The position numbers and the translations under genes were made by a program. A stretch of DNA of 64,000 nucleotides, from NCBI GenBank assembly GCA_963708865.1, contig CAVPUC010000001.1:211446-275445 (forward strand), given 5' to 3'. This stretch comes from DAIDKA01 sp963708865 (GTDB taxonomy: Bacteria; Pseudomonadota; Gammaproteobacteria; Steroidobacterales; Steroidobacteraceae). Positions 9,814-18,110 of the stretch are shown piece by piece (the stretch's first letter is position 1; each line of letters starts with the position of its first letter). Under the pieces are notes generated by a model. The model saw only the letters and a list, made by a program, of their open reading frames with translations, had not been told where the DNA came from and ran no database searches.

Positions 9814-10824
9814 ATGCCGGTCATGAGGATTGCGGTTCTCTTTGGCGGTACGAGCGACGAGCGGGACGTGTCCATCGCCAGTGCCGCACAGATCATCCCG
9901 GCGCTACGCGCCCTGGGTCACGAAGTCCATGCAGTGGACACGGCTTGCGGGCGGTTACAGCCGCCCGAGGAAGCACTGCTCCTGGCGCGCCGGGTGGCCC
10001 CGGCGCCCCCTTCCCGCAACGCCATCGAACAGGTGCGTGCCCGCGCTGTCAGTGTGTCGCCGGAGCATTTCGACATCCAAACCGCCGATGTCATATTCCT
10101 CGCTCTTCACGGTGGCGCAGGCGAAGACGGCCGCCTGCAGGCGCTGCTGGATCTGGCGGGCATGCCCTACACCGGCAGCCACCACATCGCGAGCGCCGCA
10201 GCGATGGACAAGGACTTGGCGAAACGGCTGTTCCGATCGGCCGCGGTGCCGACGCCTGACTGGCTGATGGCACCCGTTGAGGGCGCCGCAGTCGATCGGG
10301 CGCTGGGATGGCCAGTAGTCGTCAAGCCGAGCAAACAGGGGTCGACCGTGGGGCTGACCGTGGTGCGCGCCGCCGCTGCCCTAGCCCCTGCCATTCAATT
10401 TGCGCTCGCCTTCGATGATGAAGTCATGATCGAGAAGTTCATTCCGGGTCGTGAATTCACGGTCGGGATCCTTGATCAGCAGGCATTGCCCGTCGGTGAG
10501 ATTTTCGCACCCGGAGAGGTCTTTGACTATCACTCCAAGTATCAGGCCGGCGCCGCACGCGAACTGTTCCCGGCGCAGCTTCCGGAGGGTGAGTCTGCGT
10601 TACTGCAGCAGTACGCCCTGCGTGCACACCGCGCGTTGAAGCTGGGAGCGTATAGCCGCATCGATTTTCGCCGCGACTCAAGCGGGCAATTGTGGTGCCT
10701 GGAAGCCAACTCGCTACCGGGCATGACCTCGATGAGTCTTTTGCCGCAGGCCGCCAAAGCGGCCGGCATTGAATTTCCGGCCCTGCTCGAACGAATCTGC
10801 AAAGGGGCCATCAGGCCACGCTAG
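9814..10824 (+). CDS. ddl: D-alanine--D-alanine ligase
   Basis: 336 aa ATP-grasp enzyme joining two D-Ala for peptidoglycan. N-terminal LFGGTSDERDVS, then LALHGGAGEDGRLQ, the ATP-grasp lid KPSKQGSTVGL, FIPGREFTVGIL, the omega-loop YHSKY, and metal-binding RIDFR and LEANSLPGMTSMS are all present. The ATG at 9823 (MRIAVLFGG) is an equally good start; a GCGAGG lies 3 bp before 9814 and 12 bp before 9823. It stands alone, divergent from the sigma gene, rather than in the division/cell-wall cluster, so it may be a second copy. Confidence 0.88.
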   Translation: MPVMRIAVLFGGTSDERDVSIASAAQIIPALRALGHEVHAVDTACGRLQPPEEALLLARRVAPAPPSRNAIEQVRARAVSVSPEHFDIQTADVIFLALHGGAGEDGRLQALLDLAGMPYTGSHHIASAAAMDKDLAKRLFRSAAVPTPDWLMAPVEGAAVDRALGWPVVVKPSKQGSTVGLTVVRAAAALAPAIQFALAFDDEVMIEKFIPGREFTVGILDQQALPVGEIFAPGEVFDYHSKYQAGAARELFPAQLPEGESALLQQYALRAHRALKLGAYSRIDFRRDSSGQLWCLEANSLPGMTSMSLLPQAAKAAGIEFPALLERICKGAIRPR

Positions 10825-10852
10825 ATACAGATAGCCAAGGCGACGGTATCGT

Positions 10853-12379
10853 TCAGGTTCCCAGTGCCAGGCGGATGCCGTGGTCGGCAAGATATCGTTC
10901 GATCAGCAGCGGATCCTGCCGGCTGACTGCCAGGCCGATGTACGCGTCCGGCCGGATCAGGTAGATGGCGTCCCGGGCTAAGCCGGCTTTATCGTGTGCT
11001 TGGGTCCACTCGAACGCATGCAGCGCAACCCGGGTTGAACACCAGGCGGCCACAGCGGGGTTCACGTTGCCGTAGACGTGAAGCTGCCAGGCGGTGGTCG
11101 CGAGCGTGTCGAAATTGTCGCCGTTCGCGCTCTTCGCCCAGGGCAGCCGGTCACCGCCATGCAGTGCGCCGGCCCTGCCGGCACTGACCGGGCTGTCGCG
11201 ATAGGCGATCACGATCTGGGAGACGGCGCTGAACATGTATTCGCGGGCCGCTTTGAGCTGGAAGAGCGCGGGAAGAACATTGGGCACGACGCGGGTGCGC
11301 AGGAACGTCGCAGTGCTGCCTTCGGCCGTTGCCATCGTGAACGCTCGATCCGTCGTCGCGACAAGCCTTTGGGCGAAGGGACGCCGTTCACTCTCGTAGC
11401 TGTCGAGCAGCCGATCCGTCGCCGTGCCAGCAAGAACGCTCTTCAGCTTCCAGGCGAGATTGATGGCATCGCCGATCCCGGTATTCATCCCCTGCCCTCC
11501 TGCGGGACTGTGGATGTGTGCAGCATCGCCCAACAGGAAGGTGCGCCCCTTACGGAACAGGTCCGTGACGCGATGATGGACTCGGTAGGTCGAGAACCAG
11601 TTCACCGTCTGTATCTGCACCTTCATGTTCTGGATGGCACGCGCGCTGACATCATTGAAGGTGAGGGTGTCGGGATGCGCCGCGCGCTCGCCGCGCACCG
11701 TGCCGATCAATCGCGCCCGGCCACGACCCTTCAGCGGAAACACCGCCAGAAAATCGGCCTCCTCAAGGTCGATGTGCAGCTCGCCATCGAGCGCCGGCCC
11801 ACTGGCTTCCATGTCCGCGACGTAGAACAGCTGATCATAGGTGCCGCCGGGGAAGCCCGTGCCGATGCCCTGACGGACCACCGAGTGCGCCCCGTCGCAG
11901 CCGGCCAGGTAGCCGGCCTCGCAGGTCTCCTCCTCCCCGTTCGCTGCACGCAGCGTGGCGCTGACCGCCTCGGCGATCTGATAAAAGCGCACGAGCTCGG
12001 TCTGCCGCTCGACCGTCACACCAAACGATGCGAGCCGCTCAATGAGCAGCCGCTCGTGCTGATCCTGGGGATAGGTGAAGGGCCCATAGGGCGTGAGCTC
12101 ATCGGCGATGGTGTCAAAGGGAACACGGGCCGCGCGCTCGCCGTTCACCCACAGATTGATTCCCGAAACTTTGAGCCCCTGTTCCAGCACCGTCTCCGTG
12201 AGATCGAGCTGGCGATACAGTTCCAGTGTGCGCGCCTGCACGGCGATGGCGCGTGAGGTCGTACCAGGACCCGCCGCCTTGTCGATGATGCGCACCTTCA
12301 CGCCCATCTGGGTGAGCCACAGCGCCAGCACCAGCCCGGTCGGGCCGGCCCCGATGATCAATACGTCGCTGCGCTTCAT
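10853..12379 (-). CDS. FAD-dependent aromatic monooxygenase (group A)
   Basis: 508 aa flavoprotein of the phenol hydroxylase/MhpA type. The Rossmann motif GAGPTGL is at residues about 10-16, the CDGAHSVVR (DG) motif near 165, and GDAAHIHSPAGGQGMNTG near 290, together binding FAD and NAD(P)H. A C-terminal thioredoxin-like region follows. It probably hydroxylates a phenolic or aromatic acid. Its ATG overlaps the stop of the upstream tannase-like gene by 4 bp, so the two are translated together, suggesting that the esterase releases the substrate of this enzyme. Confidence 0.88.
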   Translation of the reverse strand: MKRSDVLIIGAGPTGLVLALWLTQMGVKVRIIDKAAGPGTTSRAIAVQARTLELYRQLDLTETVLEQGLKVSGINLWVNGERAARVPFDTIADELTPYGPFTYPQDQHERLLIERLASFGVTVERQTELVRFYQIAEAVSATLRAANGEEETCEAGYLAGCDGAHSVVRQGIGTGFPGGTYDQLFYVADMEASGPALDGELHIDLEEADFLAVFPLKGRGRARLIGTVRGERAAHPDTLTFNDVSARAIQNMKVQIQTVNWFSTYRVHHRVTDLFRKGRTFLLGDAAHIHSPAGGQGMNTGIGDAINLAWKLKSVLAGTATDRLLDSYESERRPFAQRLVATTDRAFTMATAEGSTATFLRTRVVPNVLPALFQLKAAREYMFSAVSQIVIAYRDSPVSAGRAGALHGGDRLPWAKSANGDNFDTLATTAWQLHVYGNVNPAVAAWCSTRVALHAFEWTQAHDKAGLARDAIYLIRPDAYIGLAVSRQDPLLIERYLADHGIRLALGT

Positions 12380-13881
12380 TGATGCGGTGGCCCGCAGGTG
12401 AAATTCGCGGCCTCATCAATGCTGCCGGTGCCGTTGTAGCGCGCCACCTGCGGATAGGGGCATAGCGGTCGAGTTCGGTCGACCTGCCCCTTGGTCTGAT
12501 GTGAAGCGAGTAGGCGTTGCGGCGCCTGACCGTGTTCGACCCACTCCTCCAGTGCGCTGAGCGTGTCGAAGGTGTCCGGTCCCTCCCCGCCCGCACAATG
12601 GGCCATGCCCGGCGCCATGAACAGCCGCACCCAATTGTCAGCCTGCTGCGGTTGCGGACTCAGGCTGCGCAGCGCTTGATAGAACTCAATGGTTGATCCG
12701 GGCGCGACCTGCTGGTCGGCCCAGCCGTGATACAGGAGCAGCTTGCCGCCCTGTTTCGCGAAGGCCGCCAGATGCGGATCCATCTCATCGACGGTTTTGT
12801 CGATTGCATGGGCCTTCGCGGCATCGCGGTCGAGATCAAAGCTGTGCCAATCCCAGTTCGGATCCTGGTAGACGACATACCGATACTCATCCAGGAAAAG
12901 GTCGGCTGGCGCGGGGCCGCCCGCCAGGCGTCCCCAACGCAGTTCCGTGCCGGGCTCGAGTCTGGGGAACAGCACCTTCCCCGTCCTGGATATCGCCGGG
13001 CTCACCAGGGCCTGAGCGGTCTTGACCTGCGGGGCGGTCAGGCAGGCCGGACCATCCTCCGCCTTGCATTGCAGGATGCGGAAATCCACCTGACAGCTTT
13101 CCGGCTCCTCGATGAGCCCATCCTTGAGGCCATCATTCGCGTCGCAGGCGGCGAGCACGGCAGTGTGCACCATGGGGTATTTGCTGGGCGGGATGTAGGC
13201 GGCGGGATCACGCAGCGCCTGCATCGCCAGCGACAGCGCCCAGGCGTTGCGGCGTATGTTGGCGGGGTCGCCGGCGATGATGCCGTCGAATTCATCCGGG
13301 TAGCGATAGGCCTGAATCAATCCCTCACGTCCGCCGCCCGAACAGCCCTGCCAGTAGGAGTGGGTTGCGGTGCGTTCGTAAAGCGCTTTGAGCAGCGTCT
13401 TCGCCTCGAGCGTCGCTTCATGCTCGGCGCGGTACGCGAAGTCGACCAACTTTTCCGGATGTGCGATCGCGAAGCTGGCACCCTGGCTTTGATGGCCGTC
13501 ATCGCTGGCGCTGGTGGCGTAGCCGCGCCGCAGTCCTGCCGCAAGGCCTCCATAGTCGATGCTGCCGCCCCACCCGCCGCTGCCCAACGCCAGCAGTTTG
13601 GTATTCCAGTTGGCCGGCAGCCAGATCTCGGCGCCGATATCAGAATCCGAGGTGGGTCGCAGTCGCACCACGACGCGGCAGAACTTCGGCAGCTGCTGCA
13701 AACTGTCGCGCCTCTCGGGTGGGGTAAAGCTGCCCGCCTCGATCGTCTGGGCCATGACGATCTCGGCAGTCGGGGTGCGAAGTGCAGCAAGGGATTCGCA
13801 GCTTCCGGCCTTGACGGCGGTTGCCGCCATCGCCAGCGTCGCGCCCATCAAGGCAATCTTATTGCGGTCCATGATTTTCAA
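12376..13881 (-). CDS. Tannase/feruloyl esterase family hydrolase
   Basis: 501 aa exported alpha/beta hydrolase. A signal peptide at residues about 4-25 (ending VKAGSC) is followed by the family hallmark GCSGGGREGL with the serine nucleophile, an Asp in YHGWADQQV and a His in APGMAHCAGG. The Cys next to Ser and the Cys next to His form the CS-D-HC arrangement of this family. A lid domain with several Cys lies between. The likely reaction is hydrolysis of plant phenolic esters in the periplasm. It is the first gene of a two-gene unit with the FAD monooxygenase. Confidence 0.9.
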   Translation of the reverse strand: MKIMDRNKIALMGATLAMAATAVKAGSCESLAALRTPTAEIVMAQTIEAGSFTPPERRDSLQQLPKFCRVVVRLRPTSDSDIGAEIWLPANWNTKLLALGSGGWGGSIDYGGLAAGLRRGYATSASDDGHQSQGASFAIAHPEKLVDFAYRAEHEATLEAKTLLKALYERTATHSYWQGCSGGGREGLIQAYRYPDEFDGIIAGDPANIRRNAWALSLAMQALRDPAAYIPPSKYPMVHTAVLAACDANDGLKDGLIEEPESCQVDFRILQCKAEDGPACLTAPQVKTAQALVSPAISRTGKVLFPRLEPGTELRWGRLAGGPAPADLFLDEYRYVVYQDPNWDWHSFDLDRDAAKAHAIDKTVDEMDPHLAAFAKQGGKLLLYHGWADQQVAPGSTIEFYQALRSLSPQPQQADNWVRLFMAPGMAHCAGGEGPDTFDTLSALEEWVEHGQAPQRLLASHQTKGQVDRTRPLCPYPQVARYNGTGSIDEAANFTCGPPHQ

Positions 13882-13890
13882 GGGTACTCC

Positions 13891-16800
13891 TCACAGCGAC
13901 AGCAGGCTCGCGTTGCCGCCGAGCGCCGCCGTGTTCACGGTCAGCGTCTGTTCGGTCACGAATCGCTGCAGATAATGGGGTCCGCCCGCCTTAGGTCCCG
14001 TGCCCGACAGACCGCTGCCGCCAAAGGGCTGTACGCCCACCACCGCGCCAATCATGTTCCGGTTCACGTACACATTGCCGACCAGCACCCGATCCGCAAT
14101 CGCCTGCGCCGAGCTGTCGATGCGGGTATGGATACCCAGCGTCAGGCCGTAGCCCATCCGATTGATGGCATCGACCATCGCATCGAGATCGCGCGCCGCG
14201 TATCGGACGATGTGCAGCACCGGACCGAATACCTCCCGTTCCACGGCCGCGAGGCTCGCGACCTCCACCGCCAACGGCGCGAAATAGCGGCCCGGTCCCA
14301 CTGCGGCGGGAATCCTGGCGCGATAATGCCAGCGCGCACCGGCAGTGACGCGAGCGGCATAATCCTCCAGGGCCGCGAGCGCCTCATCATCGATGACCGG
14401 ACCGACATCGGTGTCGAGCTGCGCGGGCGGTCCGATGCGCAGCTCATCCATCTGCCCGGCTAGCAGCTCCAGCACGCGCGGAGCAATCTCCTCCTGCAAC
14501 AACAGCACCCGCAACGCCGAGCAGCGTTGACCGGCGCTGTTGAAGGCGGAGGTGACCGTATCCAGCACCACCTGCTCGGGCAGCGCGGAGCTGTCCACGA
14601 TCATGACATTGATCCCGCCGGTCTCGGCGATCAGCGTCGCAATGGCGCCCGGCCTGCCCGCCAGGGTGCGTTCAATGCGGCGCGCCGTCGCCGTTGAGCC
14701 GGTGAAGACCACGCCACAAATTCGCGCATCACGCGTCAGGGCCTCGCCGACCTCGGGCCCTCCAGGCAGCAGCTGCAGCACCTCGGTCGGAATGCCGGCA
14801 CGATGTAGCAGCTCCACGGCCAGCGCCGCGGTGGACGGCGTTTGTTCGGCAGGCTTGGCGATGACGGCATTGCCGGTGACCAGCGCCGCGCTCACCTGGC
14901 CGGTGAAGATGGAGACCGGAAAGTTCCAGGGGCTGATGCACGCGAAGACGCCGCGGCCTCGCACACGCAGTGTATTGCTTTCTCCGGTGGGGCCAGCCAG
15001 CAGCGCAGGCGCGCCCAGGATTCGCGCCTGGCTTGCATAGTAGCGCAGGAAGTCGATCGCCTCGCGAACCTCGGCGGCGCTGTCGGGCACGGTGCGACCC
15101 GCCTCCTGCACACAGCGGCCGATGAGCTGTGCCCGATGCGCTTCAAACAGATCGGCGGCCTGCTCGAGCAAGGCGGCGCGCTGCTCGTTTGCGCGCACGT
15201 TCCAGGCGGGCTGAGCTGCACTCGCAAGGCTGAGGGCCTGCTCGATATCGTGCGCTGAAGCCTGCGCAATCGGGGCGATCGCCGACTGCGCCGCCCGACA
15301 CTCGCCAAGCAATGCGGCGATTTCCGCGCCGTCCGCGAAATTCACCCCCCGTGAATTGCGCCGCTGCGGTGCAAACAGCTGCGCGGGCAGCGCAATGCGC
15401 GGCTCCGCCGCCGGGTGCGTCTGGTCCGCCTCGGCAACGGGGTCGCTGATGATCTGCTCGGGCGGCAAGCGCTCATCCACCAGCCGATTGACAAAGGAGG
15501 TGTTGGCACCGTTCTCCAGCAGTCGCCGCACCAGATACGGCAACAGCTCCTCGTGCGGACCGACGGGCGCATACACACGACAGGCAACGCGGGGGTGGTC
15601 CGCGCGACTGCCGTCACCGACCAGCTGCTCGTACAGCTCCTCGCCCATGCCATGCAAGCGCTGAAACTCAAAGCGCTCGGGACTGGTGCCGGCCATGAGC
15701 TGCGACACATAAGCCACGGTGTGGGCGTTGTGCGTCGCGAATTGCGGATAGGTCACATCGGTGTGGTCGGCCAACAGGCGCGCGCAGGCCAGGTAGGACA
15801 CATCCGTATTGATCTTGCGCGTGAACACCGGAAAGCCGGCGAGGCCGCGTTCCTGCGCCCGCTTGATCTCGCTGTCCCAGTACGCGCCCTTGACCAGGCG
15901 CACCGCGATCCGCCGTTGCAGCTGCTGGCTGCGCTGGATCAGCCACTGCAGCAGCCCATAGGCGCGCTTCTGGTACGCCTGTACCGCAATCCCGAAGCCG
16001 TCGTACCCCGCCGTCAGGTCACTGGCGAGAACCGCCTCGATCAGCCACAACGACAGCTCCAGGCGGTCGGCCTCCTCCGCATCCACGGTCAGACCGATGC
16101 CGCCCGCACGCGCCTGCCCGACCAGATCCAGCAGCCGCGGTGCCAGTTCCCGCCGCACCCGCTCGCCCTGCAGGAACTCATAGCGTGGGTGCAGCGCCGA
16201 GAGCTTCACCGAAATGCCCGGCCGGGCGCCGCCCGGCTCGCGCCTCGCGTGGCGGGCGATCTCGCTGATCGCATCGCGGTACTTTTCAAAATACCGCTGC
16301 GCATCGCTCGCGGTAATGGCCGCTTCGCCCAACATGTCGAAGGAGTAGGCGTAACGGCGCTCGCTCGCTCCCGTGGTGCGCTGTAGCGCCTCGCCGATGC
16401 TGCGGCCCATGACGAACTGGTGCCCGAGCACGCGCATCGCCTGTCGCAGCGCGCCACGCGCCACCGGTTCACCCAGGCGGGTGGCGAGGCGGCCAAACCA
16501 CCCGGGCAGCGAGCCGATCTCGCCGCGGTCGAGCTCAACCAGGCGTCCGGTCAACATCAGGCCCCAGGTGGACGCATTCACCAGCAGCGACTCGCTGTCA
16601 CCCAGATGCCGCTCCCAGTCCCCTTCGGCGAGCTTGTCCGCGATAAGCCGGTCCGCCGTGCGCGCATCCGGAATGCGCAACAGCGCCTCCGCCAGGCACA
16701 TCAGCACCACCCCTTCGGGCGAGGCCAGGTGATATTCGCGCAGCAGCGCATCAAGTCCACTGCCGCGTGAATGCGCAGCGCGCACGCCGCGCACCAGCTG

Positions 16801-16980
16801 CAACGCCCGCTCCTGGACGGCCGCGCGGGCCCCTTCCGGCAGGCGCGCCAGATCGCACAAACGGCGCACCACGCGCTCCTCCGGCGCCAGGAAATCCGCG
16901 CTCAGCGCCGCGCCCAGCCCCGAGGCCAGCGCCTCCGGGCCGGCAAAAAAGCGGTAGTCAACCGGCGCTTGGGCGTCCAT
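13891..16980 (-). CDS. putA: Bifunctional proline dehydrogenase / P5C dehydrogenase PutA
   Basis: 1029 aa. An N-terminal arm is followed by the FAD-binding PRODH barrel (VKGAYWDSEIKRAQ, FATHNAHT, FEFQRLHGMGEELYEQL) to about residue 480, then the aldehyde dehydrogenase half with ETGG (general base Glu) and GQRCSALR (catalytic Cys) near 800. It oxidises proline to glutamate and channels the intermediate. There is no ribbon-helix-helix DNA-binding domain at the start, so this is a short PutA that does not repress its own gene. The start region overlaps the end of the upstream transporter gene by 23 bp. Confidence 0.96.
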   Translation of the reverse strand: MDAQAPVDYRFFAGPEALASGLGAALSADFLAPEERVVRRLCDLARLPEGARAAVQERALQLVRGVRAAHSRGSGLDALLREYHLASPEGVVLMCLAEALLRIPDARTADRLIADKLAEGDWERHLGDSESLLVNASTWGLMLTGRLVELDRGEIGSLPGWFGRLATRLGEPVARGALRQAMRVLGHQFVMGRSIGEALQRTTGASERRYAYSFDMLGEAAITASDAQRYFEKYRDAISEIARHARREPGGARPGISVKLSALHPRYEFLQGERVRRELAPRLLDLVGQARAGGIGLTVDAEEADRLELSLWLIEAVLASDLTAGYDGFGIAVQAYQKRAYGLLQWLIQRSQQLQRRIAVRLVKGAYWDSEIKRAQERGLAGFPVFTRKINTDVSYLACARLLADHTDVTYPQFATHNAHTVAYVSQLMAGTSPERFEFQRLHGMGEELYEQLVGDGSRADHPRVACRVYAPVGPHEELLPYLVRRLLENGANTSFVNRLVDERLPPEQIISDPVAEADQTHPAAEPRIALPAQLFAPQRRNSRGVNFADGAEIAALLGECRAAQSAIAPIAQASAHDIEQALSLASAAQPAWNVRANEQRAALLEQAADLFEAHRAQLIGRCVQEAGRTVPDSAAEVREAIDFLRYYASQARILGAPALLAGPTGESNTLRVRGRGVFACISPWNFPVSIFTGQVSAALVTGNAVIAKPAEQTPSTAALAVELLHRAGIPTEVLQLLPGGPEVGEALTRDARICGVVFTGSTATARRIERTLAGRPGAIATLIAETGGINVMIVDSSALPEQVVLDTVTSAFNSAGQRCSALRVLLLQEEIAPRVLELLAGQMDELRIGPPAQLDTDVGPVIDDEALAALEDYAARVTAGARWHYRARIPAAVGPGRYFAPLAVEVASLAAVEREVFGPVLHIVRYAARDLDAMVDAINRMGYGLTLGIHTRIDSSAQAIADRVLVGNVYVNRNMIGAVVGVQPFGGSGLSGTGPKAGGPHYLQRFVTEQTLTVNTAALGGNASLLSL

Positions 16981-17671
16981 CCGGCACGCGCAGGGAGAAG
17001 GGTGTGAAGTTCGTATGGCGGTCGTAGTAATCCTCGCCCTCGGCGCGCTTGAGGAAGTTGACCAGTTTGTAGGTCAGCGGCGTCGACAGGACCTCCCAGC
17101 TCGACTTCAGCACGTATTGCGTCACCATCGCGACCAGCAGATCGTGACGTCCCATCGTGCCGGCAAAGGCGATGATCAGGAACAGCGCCGAGTCCACCAG
17201 CTCCCCGCATAAAGTCGACCCGATGGTGCGGGTCCACAACCAGCGCCCGTGGGTGAGAATTTTCATCTTCGCCAGCACGAAGCTGTTCACGAAGGAGCCG
17301 CACCAGAAGGCAATGACCGAGGCGGCGATGATGCGCGGCGTGCTGCCGAAGACCGTCTCGATCGCCGCCTGGTTTTGCCAGGAATCCGCGGGCGGCAGGT
17401 GGACGACGACCAATGACATCAGCGAGGCGAACAGCAGCGCCGCAAAGCCGCTCCATACCACGCGCCGGTCGCGCGCATAGCCGTAGACCTCGGTGAGTAC
17501 ATCCCCGAAGAAATACGAAATCGGAAAGAAGATCACGCCGGCCAGGAAGGTGACCGATCCGAACACCGGCACATGCAGCGTCGCCAACTTGCCGGGGCCG
17601 ATCAGATTGGCGCACAAGAGGACGCACACGTACGCGCCGAGGATCAGATCGTAATACCGGTAGTTCTTCAA
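16958..17671 (-). CDS. Queuosine precursor transporter (YhhQ family)
   Basis: 237 aa protein with about six hydrophobic helices and the family signatures FFPISYFFGDVLTEVYGY and GSTLCGELVDSALF. YhhQ-type proteins import 7-cyano- or 7-aminomethyl-7-deazaguanine for queuosine synthesis. A queG gene lies elsewhere in the window (59.3 kb), which fits an active queuosine pathway. The 3' end overlaps the putA start, and the 5' end overlaps the Hsp15 gene stop by 4 bp. Confidence 0.9.
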   Translation of the reverse strand: MKNYRYYDLILGAYVCVLLCANLIGPGKLATLHVPVFGSVTFLAGVIFFPISYFFGDVLTEVYGYARDRRVVWSGFAALLFASLMSLVVVHLPPADSWQNQAAIETVFGSTPRIIAASVIAFWCGSFVNSFVLAKMKILTHGRWLWTRTIGSTLCGELVDSALFLIIAFAGTMGRHDLLVAMVTQYVLKSSWEVLSTPLTYKLVNFLKRAEGEDYYDRHTNFTPFSLRVPDGRPSAG

Positions 17672-18075
17672 TCACGGCCCCGGATGCGACGCAGCTCCCG
17701 ACGCTCATGCTTGTCGGGCTTGCCGTGCGGGCGCGGTGCGAAGGCCGATGACAATTTCATTTGTTCGGCGAACTGCGCCCGGCGGGCGATGCTCGCCTCG
17801 GACTCCCGGTAACAGGCCGCCGCCTCCGGCGCCGGTCCGCGGCGCAGCGGCAGTGCGATGACCTGGCACTCGAACGGCACGGCACCGCGATTGAAGGCGA
17901 TGGTGTCGGCGATGCGCACCACGCGCGCGGGTTTCACCCGCTCGCCATTCACGTGCACTTTGCCGCCGCTGACCGCCTCGCCCGCCAGACTGCGCGATTT
18001 GTAGAGACGGACAAAGAACAGCCAGCGGTCGATCCGCATGGGCTCAGGGTCCGCGGCGTCGGCGTCCTTGCGCAT
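17668..18075 (-). CDS. hslR: Ribosome-associated heat shock protein Hsp15 (S4 domain)
   Basis: 135 aa with an S4 RNA-binding domain at residues about 13-75 (RIDRWLFFVRLYKSRSLAGEAV, then GKVHVNGERVKPARVVRIADTI) and a basic tail, the size and layout of Hsp15. Hsp15 binds free 50S subunits carrying nascent chains and helps rescue them. An ATG at codon 13 (MRIDRW) is a possible shorter start. Confidence 0.88.
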   Translation of the reverse strand: MRKDADAADPEPMRIDRWLFFVRLYKSRSLAGEAVSGGKVHVNGERVKPARVVRIADTIAFNRGAVPFECQVIALPLRRGPAPEAAACYRESEASIARRAQFAEQMKLSSAFAPRPHGKPDKHERRELRRIRGRD

Positions 18076-18110
18076 GGCGAGAGTATAGTCGCCACGGCCC
18101 TCGGCCTGCG

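Noticed and set aside
11078..12256. Long plus-strand open frame opposite the FAD monooxygenase
   Set aside because: It is a shadow of GC-rich codons of the real gene on the other strand; the composition is Arg/Gly/Ala-heavy and no motif is seen. The same holds for the plus-strand frames opposite putA, adhC, pcnB and mutL.
13891..16980. DNA-binding autorepressor PutA
   Set aside because: The protein begins directly with the arm and PRODH regions and has no ribbon-helix-helix segment, so the repressor function is not supported.
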